Source: Salvator merianae
Taxonomy: Eukaryota; Chordata; Lepidosauria; Squamata; Teiidae
NCBI GenBank assembly: GCA_003586115.2
Contig: QVOM02000057.1
Span: 5,447,666 to 5,511,665 of the forward strand
Direction of reading: 5' to 3'
Length of the DNA: 64,000 bases
Numbering within the stretch: the first letter of the stretch is position 1; each line of letters starts with the position of its first letter. Positions 1 through 13,034 of the stretch are shown here, in pieces. A model generated the notes under the pieces. It did no database searches, was not told the origin of the DNA, and was given only the letters and a program-made list of their open reading frames with translations. The position numbers and the translations under genes were made by a program.

Positions 1-1345
1 CAGCAATTTGGCAAAAATCAATACTGGAAAATTGTGGTATAGCCCTCGTGGACTGGAGATATGGGCATCGGCAAAACGGCCAATCGTGGGCCACGTTCTT
101 TCTTTATTTTCAAGGGAGGTTGCCATGGTTGCCTGCCACACACGGCCCGTCGGCACGGAAGGGTATAGCCACTGCCAGGAAAGGGTCCTGGATTCAAATT
201 GTGCCAGACTGCTACTGGATGGTGATAATTCTGAATAACGGAACTATCATGGACCACGGGGACAGCTAAAATGTCTTCCTCTTAAACAGCAGCTGTCGGC
301 GGTATGACTGTGGAGAGAGTCCTTTACGATGTGAGGTTTACATGAAATTTTATTTATGTATTTATTATTAGAGTTTAGATAAACACAGAGGTACAAAAGG
401 GACAGACTGGAGCAATGTAAAGATTGCCAAGCCCTGAAGAGAGAAAACCTGTTTTTATTCTTCTGTCGTGCCTTAAATCCACGAGGCAAACTGGTTGCAT
501 GGCAGAACTCCTCTCTGAAATATCTGCTTTTTTCTTCCACTTTGCTAACCCTCCACCTGCCATGTTCGAACATGAAAAACAGTCTTTTGCCAGTCTGCTG
601 CTGGCTAGATGTTCGGGACTCCGGTGGCATGGAGTTCGTCTGATAATGTGCCAACTTATTCCTTGAAATTTGGAAAGGGGTGCAGTCTAGACAGAGAGGT
701 AGCAGGAAAATTAACCACAGCAAAGGGCAGATGATGATAATTACAAAATATATACGCAATTAGAGAGCTGTGTAGCTTAGAACGTGTGACCAAGTCCTGG
801 ATTCAGATAATCCCAGCTATTGTACGTGCCAGTGGAGGCAGAAAACACGTCTATTGATGAGGAATGCTACAGTATCATGCAGAAATTATTTTGTTTAAAA
901 ATGTGCAAATAAAAAGCGTACAAGCAAACAATCACAGACCACTTTGTATCCATCCAGCATTGCTGATCTAAAGAACGCCATTGTATTTAAAGTACTGGAA
1001 ACCTGTTGATCCAAACACGCATACCTCAGCGATGCACTGAATTTCCACAGGGGGTTATTCACCAGTATACAATAGTTGAGATTCCACTTCCATGAGGTCA
1101 CTGTGTGGGCTGCACGTTAAAATAAATGCAGCAAGAAAATGAATTAAACATGAATGACCAAACCACCCGCAAACTAAAACCACTGGACTGGGCGTGGAAA
1201 ACCTCAGGGGAGCCCAAGGCAGTGGGTGAAAAGAAATGGTTTCAGTAAAAAGCCTAAATCACGGGTGCTGTATGTTTTAAATGTTGCTGAACTATAATTC
1301 TCATCATTCTACTCCGGCTGGGACCGGGAGTTGTAGTCCAGGGTC
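1..1345. other. Gene-free AT-rich sequence
   Basis: No reading frame here has a recognisable domain or coding-like composition. The short open frames on both strands are interrupted and repeat-poor. A stretch near 1280-1340 resembles the amniote element family with an inverted 'ggagttgtagtcc' end. I see no promoter or RNA gene. Confidence 0.5.
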
Positions 1346-1450
1346 ATAGAATCATAGAATCACAGAGTTGGAAGGGACCTCCAGGGTCATCAAGTCCAAC
1401 CCCCAGCTCAATGCAGGATTCACTACACCATCCCAGACAAATGTCTGGAA
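1346..1450 (-). mobile_element. CR1 LINE 3' end
   Basis: The stretch begins with the doubled motif 'catagaatcatagaatc' and continues into 'gttggaagggacctccagg', the complement of the conserved 3' end of CR1 LINEs in birds and reptiles. It is 5'-truncated, as CR1 copies usually are. It shows that this is an amniote genome of sauropsid type. Confidence 0.75.
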
Positions 1451-2456
1451 GGCCACAGGCTGAGCATCTCTAACCTAAATCAAGGGCATGGAATACCTGC
1501 CTAACTTCAGGCAGAGAAGTTACAGATGCAATAGTGAGCAGAGTCACGGAGAATTATTCCTGCTGCTGGTAATGGTGAGCAGGGAAATTATGATGCTCCA
1601 TTCCTGCTCAAGATGCACTTTGTGTCACTCCTCGGACACTGTGCGAATAGGCCGCTGGTCTGATCCAGCAAAGCAGTTCGTACCTTCCACACCTAATTGC
1701 ACACCTTAAAAATGGCTCCCACCCAAAGAGTGCAGAAGCCAAGCTAACACACAGCGAGAAAGAACAGATCTGGCACTCCAACCTCCTTTATTCATTCGTT
1801 CTTTCGTTCATGTATTTGCAATTTTTAAAAAATCCCGCTCTATACCCAAAGGTCTCAGGTCTGCTTACAACACTAAAAACAGGTTTTAAAAAGCCCACTA
1901 AAAAAACGAGAACGGTGTCTAAAAGCAGGGAGGGAAAGCTGTTTTCTCTGCCAAAGGCCAGGGTGGGTGATTAGCATCTTACAAACAGGCCTGTAGCCAG
2001 CTCCATATATATGGGGGGGGGTCACAAATTTGGGGGTGAATGAGTAATATGTCACATTTTTTTCTGTCACATTTTTAAAAATAAAATTATTTTAATTTTT
2101 TAAAAAAAAACATTTTTTTTTTCTGTAACAATTCTACATTAGAGAGAAAACTACATTGGTGGATTAAAATTTTTGAAGGGGGGGCAAAAAATAGGGGGGT
2201 GACCCCCTCTCTGCACCCCACCCCCCGGCTACAAGCCTGCTTACAAATCAGCCCTTTTTATCTCAAATGAAGCTTGGAAACAGAAAAGTTATCGGAACTG
2301 TGTAAGGAGAGCTCTGCGTGATATCCAAATTGCAAATTGAGCAATCACTGCTTTTCTCCATTGGTGGCAGTAACCCAGTATGGCTCCATGTCTTACATTT
2401 TTGGTTTTCTTTCCCTTGCATCTCTAATGAGTTATGGGAAAAGCGTAGCACTCTCT

Positions 2457-2457
2457 C

Positions 2458-2516
<59 letters not shown>
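2457..2516. repeat. (CTTT)n microsatellite
   Basis: About fifteen uninterrupted ctttc-type tetramers are followed by an imperfect pyrimidine tail to about 2550. The overlapping serine/phenylalanine-rich and lysine/glutamate-rich open frames are by-products of this repeat and not genes. Confidence 0.9.
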
Positions 2517-3364
2517 TTTCTTCCTTTCTTCCTTTCTCTTTTTTTTAATCCCCACGCATGTTAGCACTGGGGGACTTTGCGTTGGCGACAGTCCTTGGAT
2601 AGCTGTATGATGCCCCGAAGCTGCAGCCTGGAAAATTAAATGCTTTCCAGATGTGTTCTGAAGAAAAGCATGGGAAGAACTGTATGGTAGAAACCCACCT
2701 TTTGTTGGACAAGATGTACTCATAGGAAATAGGAGGGTCAGAACCCATTTTGGGGGCTGTTTGTTTCCTGAATTTTTCTTGTAGTGCTATCAGTGACAGT
2801 CTCTCTGAAGCAGATGGGAAGAGGATAAAAAATGTATCCTACATACATTTTTTGCAAGCACCCCATAGGATAGGGCTTGCATTCCCTTCAGCTTGCAAAC
2901 AATGCTGTGGTTTTTGCATCTTCTTTCTGCACAAGAAGGGGGGGAAAGGCTTAAATGGGAGATATTTTGAGAGGCGACCTAAAGGGACAGATTGCTAATG
3001 ATGCTCAGGAAGTACGATGCAACCTGTGCATATTCTGGATTTGTCATAGAATGTCTTTGTAGGAAAAACCAACAAGCAATAAAACAGTGAGGCTGTGCAA
3101 ATCCGGTCAGCGTCAGGGATTCCTTGCATGGTCGCCCTCATTGACCTGTGTATGAGGCAAAGGACGGAGAAGTGTTGGCACGCACAGGAGCGAAGTTGCT
3201 TGTGCAATTTCTACTTCCGGTCGAGAAATACTGGAGGCAGGAAATGGCTGGTGTGAAAATATGAGCAGAGGTTTGACGTCAGGCTAATCTGCAGGGTTTC
3301 TGGTGGGTTACTCAAAAAGATTTTTGTCTGCCTCAGCACTTGCATAGGCAGCTACAGATGACAT

Positions 3365-3560
3365 AAGAACATAAGTTGAGTCTTGGTGGATCAGGCCACA
3401 GCCCATCTAGTCCAGCATCCCATCTCACCCAGTGGCCCACCAATTGCTTCTGGGCATCTCAAGCAGAAGACAAAGGCAAAACCTTCACCTGCTCTTGACC
3501 TTTGGAGGCAAATGGCCTTTGGACGCATCCTGCCTGTCTCTCCAACCTGTAAGTGGTACC
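3365..3560 (-). mobile_element. CR1/L2-like LINE 3' tail (family A)
   Basis: The stretch begins 'agaacataagttgag' and includes 'ggatcaggccaca', 'ctagtccagcatccc' and 'cttctgggcatctcaagcag'. The same module recurs near 15127-15787, 17715-18265, 24870-25210, 34375-34470 and 53608-53795. The terminal 'ttatgttctta'-type motif on the opposite strand suggests a non-LTR retrotransposon 3' end. Confidence 0.6.
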
Positions 3561-5794
3561 TAGGCATGCATTCCTGACCTCCACAAATGTGTCTAACCCT
3601 TTCTTAAAGCCATCCTGGCCAGCTGCTGTCACTACCTCTTCTGTTTGTAGTCACACTGTAGTCATACATTTCCACATTAGCTAAGAAACGCTGCATTTCA
3701 TCGCCATCAGATGTTTGCATGCATTTCTGCATGTAGACTAAACAGTCAGCATATTTTTAAAGCTCTATTTAAACTAAACAGCTTATTGCTTGGGAACATA
3801 CAACTGCATACCTCCTTTCCACCTTTTCTCTTCTTTAAATTAAACATTTATATATTTTATGCTGCTTTTGTGTAGGTTTCCCTCCCAAAGCAGCAGAGAT
3901 AAAAACTCCAGACACAGTTTTCAACTTGAAAACGACTTTTTAAATGAGCCAGCAATGTAAGGAACCATCGACTGCCAGATCAAATCATGAAATCAGTTTA
4001 AAAGTTGAAGCTGGCCTCGGTTCCTCTGCTAAGCTGCAGGGGTTTTAGGCAGTGTTTGTAAAAGGTTGTTTTGTTTTGTCACAATTTCCGTTACAACAGG
4101 GGATAACAAACAAACCCAAGTAATGAAAATAACTTTAGCAATAAATAAAAAAGCAGTAAAAAATAGCTTCGTAAACATGTGAAAGTAATAAAAAGGACAA
4201 TGAACTTTTAAAGTATTGGTATGGGGTGAGCACACATTTTCATAGGGAATTGAGCATAAGAGGGGGGAAATAACCTTACTGCCTACAAGAAAACAGGTAA
4301 GAAAGTTAAAGCTAATTTCCTTTTTAGGCACATAAGTGTTCCAAAAAAAGGATTCTTGCACCTGATGCCGCTGATGGAACTGGCCGTGGTTCTTGGGCAG
4401 CCTGTCTTCTGGGAACGTGTGAGTCATCAACCAACTAACCAATCCACCCAAAAACCCAAAACATTCTTAAAAATGTACACAATTTCCCATTCTGCCTCAC
4501 GTTGCATGGCCATGCTTTCTGAAACCTGACAGCTTCAACTCCTTCCATCCACCAGGGCTGTTTTAATTCCTCTTCCATCCCACTTGTCTATTCTAGGAGT
4601 CTCAGATTGTGGCCTTCCAGATATTTCAACTTCCAGCATTCCAAGGTCTCGAACTGCGCCACTCCAGATGTTTCTAGATTACAGCTTCCCGCATTCCACT
4701 CCCAGCATTCCAAGTGGCACAGAATGTTGGGAATTGTAGTCTAAGAACTTCTGGCCACTGTCTGAAGTCCTGGTCAACTCGTTCCCATGTCCACTTTGCC
4801 AGAGCATTTTATTTAGCAGCAGGATTGACACATAATATATGAAGTTTTCCCTCTTCCTTGGGTAAAGGATACATACCTCAAAGGAAGGCAGGTTTCCATG
4901 GCTTGTGGCTAATTCTGAGTTTAAAATGTTGCTCAACCTAGTCAGCGAGGTCCTAAAACATCAGCTGGAATCTACAGACTATTTCCATATGGCACTGCTA
5001 TGCAAGCATGGATCATATTTATCAATTGATTATAGCATTTGTATCCTATTTCCCCTTCAAAACCCCTGAGGCAGCACAAACCATTTTCCTTCCCTCCATT
5101 TTACTCTTACAGCCCTGCGAGGTAGGCGAGCGTGAAAGGCAGAGCATCACCTAGTTAGCTTTCATGGCTAAGCAGGGGTTTGAACAGGGAGGGGGAAAGC
5201 ATTTTCCCAGTGCCTTCTCCCTAGCTTTTTTTAAAACTTCACAGTTAAACTTCAGTTCTGAGCTTTCCTTGTGGTCTCCCATCCAAGAATTACCCAGTTG
5301 ACTTGTGCTTAGTGCTAAAAGACCCATCAGAGGCAAGGGATACTCAGATTCTTGTTCTATTTTAATCAGTTAAAAGTTTGGAAAGAGATACTGTTATATA
5401 AGTTTCTGCAGCACTACTGTGGAAAACATCTGTTGAACAGCAGGCAGAATTAGGAAAGATGCTATAAGGTCTCTTGCTGGGAAAAGAACATTGAAGGAGG
5501 AGTCCCGTACCCATATTTTGTGAAGTCGTCAGCAGCTTTCCCTGCAGTGGACTTTCAGCTGGATGGACAAGGTGTGTTTCTCAGAAAAATTCCTCATCTG
5601 TTTATGTTTTTTGGGACCTTCACTCCACGCCAGGGACATAAATGACTCATAGGTCTCTTTTTAAAAACTTGGATTCAGTGATTTCCACTAGCCTCTTCAA
5701 CGTGCTGGAAAACAGGGCTGGGTAGGAAGAGTTTATGGGCTTGAGGGGAGGAATTTCTAGACGTAAACAGTCCAGGCCTGAAAAGAGCAGGGTG

Positions 5795-5995
5795 AATTAG
5801 TATGCAGGAGTGGCTGTCACTCAGTGTCAGAGCAAACTGCCTGGAAAGCAGAGGATCGCCGGTTCGATCCTCAGTCTCTCCCCGGAAGTGGGCAATGGCA
5901 AACCACTTCTGTATCCCTGCCAAGAAAACTGCATAGAAGGGCCCATGGAGCCTGGGAGGGGCTGTAGCTCAGTGGTGGAGCAAACTGATAGCAAG
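5795..5995 (+). mobile_element. Dimeric tRNA-derived SINE
   Basis: Two tRNA-like heads lie in tandem. The first has a B-box-like 'ggttcgatcct' and the second an A-box-like 'ggctgtagctcagtgg'. A shared body contains 'ggcaatggcaaaccacttctgtatcc' in two pieces. The same dimer layout is seen at 45105-45425 and 55145-55425. These are not functional tRNA genes because the cloverleaf stems do not close. Confidence 0.6.
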
Positions 5996-8049
5996 CCAAA
6001 CACATGATTTTTGTTCATGCTCATCCCCACTAGATTTGTTACTGTAATGAAATGAAAGCAACCGATAGCAGGCAGGGTGGCGTGGTGACCACATCTTCAC
6101 ATCAGGAAGGTATATTCTCTTCCAGAAGTTGTCCTCTGTTGGAAGACTTGTCTACCTTAAATCGAAATAATCACCTTAGATGAGGATCACATGCCTGGAA
6201 GTTGTCCATTGAGTCTGGGATTTTGGAGAAGTTCTTCGGGTTTTTTTTGCTACTACAACTTCTATGATGCTTCACTACAGAGACCGTTGGCAAAGAATTG
6301 TGGGAATTTCTTCCAAGCTCCACACAGTCATCCAATCAGCAGCTCAGCTTCTGTGCTTGGATGAAATGAATTTCTATTCAAATCCCATCCTTATTTCGAG
6401 ACTTGCCTCTATGGACATAAATTAGCGCATGCCATTTTTATGAAAAGAAGAATCATCTTTCAGACTTTCTGCCCTCTCTTTGGGGTGAGACATTCTATTT
6501 ATGTAGCTATATATTTGTTTGGCGCTATGCAAACAGGCGCCTAGAAATATATAAATGTGTATAGAAACTCAGGGGGGTACTTTTGTCCCAAGAACGCAAA
6601 GATCATATTTACATTTCTCTCTCTTGCGGTCTGAATTGCACACGGTTTCTCTTTCTCACAAAAGCTTATTTTAGCTTGGCAAAGCTGACACCAGAGGATT
6701 CAGGAACGCAGCGAGTCTTGCCAACTGGACAAGCAAGCCACTAGCAGGTGCTACACAAAGCTCCTTTGAGTCTCTCTGTTTTCCTCTGACTAAAAACAAG
6801 CCCTTCTGGTTAAAGGCTTGCTGCCAAGATTGCAAGTTTGTAAGCAGGGTGGGTAGAGGTCCTTTTGCTCAATAGATAATGTCCTCGTTTGAAAAGCATT
6901 CTGGGTTTTTTGTCTTGGGGCCCTCTCTTTTCCTAGAGTGACTTTTCCAATCCGAGCCCAATGTCAAAAGATAGAGACATCCAAATCAGAGAGTAGGAGG
7001 AGAAAGGGATATGGAAGGTCATCTAGTCCAACTCCTGTACCTGGCAGCCCTTCAAATATTTTTCAGAGTGCTCTGTCATATTTTTCTTCAGCCTGCTCAT
7101 CTCTGACTACCCTTATCCAACACTGGCTAGTTCACCAGCTTCAGCCCTTCCTGTCTCAGTGGTAATCTCCAGAATGGATTACTGTAATAAATTCTATATG
7201 GGGCTGCCCTTGAAGACTGTTCACATGCTGGAACCAGTGCTGAACACACCAAAAGAGCCCACAAGCCCTATCCTTAACCCTCCCCAAATGTCTTTATAGT
7301 TCCAGCTGTATCCTACCCAGTATACGTCTCTCCTGCCCTAGACGTTTACTCTTACAAGAACCCTGAGAGGTAACCTAGACTGAAACAGAGGGAGAAACTG
7401 CCTCCCCTTCATGAGCTAGGTAAGAGCATGAGTCTCCTCCAACAACAGCCAAGATGCATAGTTACCAACGGCCAGTGCGTTAATCGGAAAAGACTCAACG
7501 GGTCTCCTGTGAAAGAGGCATTCCAAAAATTCTTCGGGTGGGTGGTATGGCCCCAGTGCACAGGAGTCCCTTGTTCACTTTGGCAGGCTTGTTTCTTCCT
7601 CTGAATTGGGTTCCTTGTTCCATACCTATTTTATTTGGTCAAAAAGGCATAGGAATGGGCAAAGCCTATCATTCCTCCATCCCAAGCAGATCCCATGAGC
7701 ATATTTGCCTTGCCTAGCATCCTTTTTTGGAGTGAGATTAAGGGATAAAAAACACCCACCTAGCTGCAGGTGGACGGATGTTTATCCACCTTTTTTTTTT
7801 CCTTATAAACATCCATCACTAAAGGTTCAACACAGGGATTCTATTTCCCTGCAGCTAAGAGCAGGGTTCAAGATGGCCTCGCCTGTTCTCTTTGGAACAG
7901 CCTTTCCTATGTATAAACAGTTGGTCCGTGTGTACTTTGCGCCCCTTTTTGCCAGCCTTCCAAGTTCCAGTTTTGCCCCTGGATATGTGTACATTATTCC
8001 TGTTCAGTCAACTCAAAGGACCGGGCATCTGGGTGGTTCTCCGTTCATG

Positions 8050-8350
8050 TGCAAAAGAAGAAGAAGAAGAACTTGGTTTTTATACCCCACTTTTCTCGGC
8101 CGAAGCTGACTCAAAGTGGCTTACAAGGTTATTTTTCGCCTGAAGGCTTACATCTATCTATCTTCTGCATCACACAATGTGATGCTCCCTATTTATCTAC
8201 TTGCAATTACTTGCTTTCGAACAGCTAGGTTGGCTGGAGCTAGAGGCCAGTAGAGGGCGCTCATCCCCTCTACACAGCAGACAGGGGGCTTGAACTCTGA
8301 TCCTCCTATTGAAAGATCAGTGCCTTAGCCTTCTGCGCCACCGTGCCTCC
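8050..8350 (-). mobile_element. tRNA-derived SINE, family C
   Basis: Read on the minus strand, it opens with 'ggcacggtggcgcag' (A-box-like), then 'gagttcaagcc' (B-box-like), then a unique body including 'ctttgagtcagcttcgg'-type sequence, and ends in a GAA/TTC-rich tail at 8055-8070. A second, shorter copy lies at 22185-22400 in the same orientation and is nearly collinear with this one. Confidence 0.6.
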
Positions 8351-9907
8351 TAAGATGCTCTATGCTCATGCACAAAATGGCATATATCACTCCCAGGTTG
8401 CAGCACTGACCCCCAAGGCTTTGTACTTCCAAATAAGGCTGAAGGCAGCACAGTTTAGGGGACAGTACTCCAAGATAGTCAATAATATTGTGGAATACAA
8501 GCCCCATCATTCTATACCCCCTCCCACCCTCGCTGTAGCTAATGGGCCTTCTAGTCTAACACAATTCGTCAGGGCTGGCTTTGGGGGTTCAGACACCCTG
8601 CCTTTCTCTCCCCCCACTCCTCCACATGATGCCAGTTATTCCCCTTCCCCTCTGGGACAGCTTTGGTGCCCCCGAACCTTGGCATCCCAAGTCAGTGGTC
8701 CTATCGGCTTGCTACTCCTATACCTCGAAGGCAACCTATTAGCAAAGACAGAACTAGAAGCAGCTTTGTGTGGTTCTCCGTTCCTCAGTTGCTAGGGTGC
8801 TGCCAGGATTTTTCTGGGACGTAGCTGGCAAGGTAAAACAGAACTGCCCTCTGGTGGGCCACAGTCATAGCTGCTTCAGCATCTGAAAGAGCCAAACTTC
8901 ACGTTCCAGACAACCGTGTAACACGTAAAGGGAAGAGGCGGCACTGATAAGAAGCTGGCTATTGAAGGAGACTGGCTGACTGAAATCAGATTTCCAGCCA
9001 GCAGAGCCTGTTTCTCTAACCACTACTCTACACTGCCTTAAAGGATGTTCCATAGGCTGTATAAAATGTCAGCTGAAGCATCAGTGTTTACATGCCGTAT
9101 ATAATGACATCGGAGTGTTCCTGAAGAACCAAAAAAAATACACAGAAGCACAGAAAACAATCAAGAAAATGCCCAAATGGAGAGATTTTTTTTTCCAGTC
9201 TGTTATCTAGAGAGCAGTAACAGCTTCTATTCACGTTTATTGTTTTTGTTGGGATGTTGTGATTTTGTGCAGCAACAGAGAAGCCCGCCTTACCATTATG
9301 CAAATCTCCCTATTCACAGCACCATATTGGTGTCCTGAAAAGTCCTGCAGGCACCAGACCCCAAAGCTAAAATTGTGCCCGGGGAGGGGGTTGTGCCTAA
9401 AAGGTACAAATTTTGCCCAAAGGTGGTTAGGTTCCATTGGTTCAAACAGGAGAAAGCAGCACACGACAGAATGTGGATTCCTCCATCAAACTCAGAAATG
9501 CTGCGTTGCAGGAGGACAAGTGGGAGCCTGCCTTACTTAGATGGCAGCAGATTCCCTAATCAGGGGGCTAACACAGAAAAGTCCTTGCTGCTGGAACTCA
9601 CGCCCTGATACTTCTGGCAAAGGTATGAGCATTACGAAACTGGGCCTTGAGTTTTTAACTGATACTGCTGTCAGTGTTGATAAGGTGATTTTCAAATAGC
9701 CTGATCTTGAACCACCGACTGGGGTAAATAAATACCCCAGCCCCTTAAAACTGGGCTCAGCATCTTATTCAGTGGCAGCGTGGTGCATGAGAAAACTGGG
9801 GAATGTGGGCCCATCCTCAGCAACCACATAACACCATGTACAGTGCCTGTCCAGATGGGGTGCCCAACTCAACATCGGAAGCGGTGACGGAGGCCCGTCT
9901 TCCGCAC

Positions 9908-12698
9908 TCACAAAGTTGTCTCGTATTCTGTGACCACCGTGGGGCAGGGACTCGGCTGCCTCGCGGGCGAAAGGTTACCACAGTCCTTGCAGCACCGCCC
10001 ACCCGGGCAAGGGACGAGTTCCGGCTGCACCGTGGCTGCGTGGATGCCATGCTCACAGAACACCTGCTGGACCCGGTCCACCACCTCCCCGTACGTGGCC
10101 CCGTCCAGGCAGCTCACGTGGGCCGTGGCCACCAAGCGGCCGTGGCCGTCCAGTTGCCAAACGTGGAGCTCCCGCAGCCCCACCACGCCTTTTGTGGCAC
10201 GCAGCTGCAGCTCCAGGAGCTGTAGGTCCAGGCCTTCGGGTAAAGCCTGCAGGAGCACCAGAGTTGACCCACGGAAGGCCGGCCAGGCCAAACACAAGAG
10301 GGCCACGGCCAGGGCCAGGGCCAGGCCGGGATCCAGGTAGAGCAGCCAACAAGGAGCCTGGCTATGACCCAACAGCTCAAGGGCATCCCAGGCCTGACAC
10401 GGGGAAGCGGGGCAGTGGCTGAGGCAGGCTGTGTGACCCGGACACGGCGTCCACAAGAGATGGAAAACGAGGGAATACAGCAGGACGGCCACGGGACCCA
10501 GGCAGGCCTCCATCCAGGTAAGAACAAGCATCGGCCGCTGCGCTGGTTTCTCTGCGAGGGCCGCAGGGCCGCAGCGTCTGTCTTCCGCCATCCAGGGCCG
10601 CCCATCGGCCGGTGAGCCATTCCCCAGGAGATCTGGGGAGAAGAGGATAGGAGCAGCTCAGATGCCAAAGCAGGTCTGGAGAAATGAGAACGGCAGAGAG
10701 AAGCAAATCCGCCGATCATCCGGTTGGCAGGGGTAACCGGGGCCTAGAACGGCAACGGGACCAGGACCCCGCGCACGAGTACCCTCTGCCTTTCTCCAGT
10801 TTAGCATGCACATTGCCGTCCACTCTCACCGTCCTGCCCTCTGGGCCCGCTTCCTTTTAGCTGCCTCGCCCTCCGTGTGCCCTCACCCACCCACAAGAGG
10901 CACCAAGCACCACTGCTCGCCAAGGTAACCCAAATACCCCCCTGACTTCGTCTGTCGATGCTGGGTGGAAACAGCATGGCTCGTTTAGGAATACCTGCCT
11001 CCTCAAGAGCAGCAGCTTCTGGGAATTGACTGACTCCTCAGAGGGAAGAGACACAGACAAATGGGAAGCTGCAGCCGGTGGAGGAGACGAAGTCGCATTT
11101 CGAATTAAAATTCCGTTTGCAGCCATCAGCTGGGGCTTCCCAAAATGGCGGTCTCTCGCCTCCTTGAGCAAACGGTCAATCTCAGTTCGAGGAAACAGGT
11201 AACTCTACATTGGGAATGCTTCTTCCCCTCTCCAACCATATTGGAGGGTATGATATGCCCCTAACATAAGAATAAAAAAAGAATAGGATTTCTCAGATAT
11301 GAGCTGCAGAGGTTTCTGGGAAACTCACAGATCAAGGCATGAAGATGAGAACAGTTACTGGCTCTGGACCCTCTTTCTTAAGCTTGTACTGTTTAATTTT
11401 ACTTTTATTTTTGTATTTGTATTATGTCTCTGTGTGTTATGGCCAATGGCTGCACACACATAGAAATAAATAAGCTAGCACTCATTCAGGATTCAGAAGC
11501 AGTGGTCATTTGAACCTTCTACCTGTTGGGCTGTGACATTAAGCCACCTGTGGGAATCCCAGTTGAACATTGCCGTAATCACATCCCATGAGATCTCTCT
11601 GTTGCCTTTGTGTGGAATGAAAAATACAGGCATCCCTTGCAATTCTGTGTTATGCAGGCTATTGCCAACTGTGGTATCTCTAGGGGTTGGGGAACTTCAG
11701 AGGGCCAACCTACCCGTGCAAGTCAATGCAGTGCAGAAGTTAAACTGCATTATTGCCAGTTTCTGGGATCGTGTTAAACAAGGGAAATTGTGTCTTACCT
11801 GCAATGGAGCAGCAGACCTTTGACGTACAAAACCACATTATGGGAAGGATGAGTAACTTTTATTCTGTCCGCTATGACCCCATCAGAGATTGGTTGCTTT
11901 GCGTGACCCTGGGCAGATCTAATCCACAAAGCAGATGGCTATGTTGCAGAAGAGACAAACCGCTTTATTTCCTTACTTATTTGCAGGTGGCATGCCTCTT
12001 TGGCTTGGAAAACAGAAGATCTAAACTCACCTGTCTTTCATGGGTATTCTGGCCCAACTACTAGACAGCCTCATTCTCTGGTTCCTCCCCTTCTCTTTCC
12101 TTCAGCTTCCCTTCCCTCATTCAGATACGCATTCCCACAGCTCCTCAGACTCACCCTCCATCTCCTGAGCACAGCTGCCTCCTTGCATTTCCCTCCTCCT
12201 GCGGCTGCAGCAGGGCTGTGCGCCGGGATATCGGGGATGCCGCTCATGTAACCCTTCTCTGGCTAAGTGGACGGGGATGCTGGCGGCTCCAATTCCCATC
12301 AGCAGCAGGACGTGGTCCGTAACCCGTGGATCGGCAGCCCTGCGCAGTGCCTCGGGCACAAGAGCCAGGCAGAGGGCGCCCAGAAACACAGAGCTGACCA
12401 GCGTGCCCGCTGTCCGAACGCGGGCCCATCCAAAGGTGTTCCTCCCGCTTGGGCGTCCTCCGGCGGTGAGCCGGACGTCCATCAGCGCCACACCCAGGCT
12501 CAGCACACCTCCCAAGGTGTGGAAGGCGCAGGAGAGGAGGAGCAGCGAATCTGTCACCCTGCTGACCACCACCTCCACCAGGAAGAGGCACACGGATAGG
12601 CAGAGCTGACTCACAGGCCAGCCGGTGACCCCGGTCACTGCCTGCCAGAACGTGGTTGCCACATTTACCCAGGGTGCTTTTCTTGGGTGGCCGCCCAT
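9908..12698 (-). CDS. SLC30A1/ZnT1-like cation diffusion facilitator, probably lacking metal ligands
   Basis: Two coding exons: 12155-12698, ending at a GTGAGT donor, and 9908-10632, starting after a pyrimidine-rich CAG acceptor. The phases match (1 to 2) and give 422 aa. The start codon is uncertain because an upstream exon could replace the first 20 or so residues. It resembles ZnT1 throughout: 'EVVVSRVT' after TM1, 'RNTFGW' before TM3, 'CWLLYLDP' before TM6, 'ELHVWQL' at about residues 336-342 in the cytoplasmic domain, 'HGIHAATVQPE', and a Cys cluster in the tail. ZnT1 exports zinc or manganese across the plasma membrane through paired HxxxD motifs in TM2 and TM5. Here TM2 reads HTLGG (H60, G64) and TM5 reads TWMEA (T220, A224). 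The His-rich TM4-TM5 loop is replaced by a short Arg/Cys-rich stretch. Both exons are GC-rich, open and properly spliced, so this looks like a gene and not a dead copy. Family membership is confident; transport activity is doubtful. The closest paralogue (ZnT1 or ZnT10) is not settled. Confidence 0.85.
10633..12154 (-). other. Intron of the ZnT1-like gene
   Basis: Bounded by a GTGAGT donor at 12154 and a CAG acceptor ending at 10633 on the minus strand. I see no additional exon inside. The position, in the loop between TM4 and TM5, fits the two-exon layout I recall for ZnT1 genes. Confidence 0.7.
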
Positions 12699-12992
12699 GG
12701 GTGCCCTTTGCTGCCCACCCGGCCAGCTGCCTTGTGACAGAAGAGGCTTCGGTCCGTCAGCTTCGTTGCCTCACTGTTCGCCAGGTTCTCCCTCAGGGTC
12801 TTCTTGGTCACATCCGTGATTTTGAGTCCCCAGATGTCTCTTTTTCTCTCTCTCCTCAGACCAGAAGTTGCCCACTTTCTCCAGTGCTGACCCTTCCTGC
12901 CAGTCACAATTTCTGTCCCATAGCTTATTCCATCTTCTGTGGCAGACTCTCTTTCTTTCTTCTCTTTCTTTCTTTTTCTTTCTTTCTTTCTT

Positions 12993-13034
<42 letters not shown>

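Larger units (their letters stand above)
1451..9907. other. Intergenic, repeat-rich stretch 3' of the ZnT1-like gene
   Basis: Apart from the repeats listed separately, this stretch shows nothing I can call a gene. It holds fragments of LINE tails and SINEs, a tetranucleotide repeat, and several pieces of the common reptile repeat containing 'ccctgaggtagg'-like motifs near 5100 and 7360. The longer open frames, such as 7705-8109, run through repeat sequence. Regulatory sites could be present but are not visible by eye. Confidence 0.45.

Noticed and set aside
2424..2723. Lys/Glu-rich small protein
   Set aside because: Produced by the (CTTT)n microsatellite; no conserved sequence outside it.
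10114..10719. 201-codon second frame within the ZnT1-like exon 2
   Set aside because: Out of frame with the recognisable ZnT1 motifs; low-complexity Trp/Pro-rich content.
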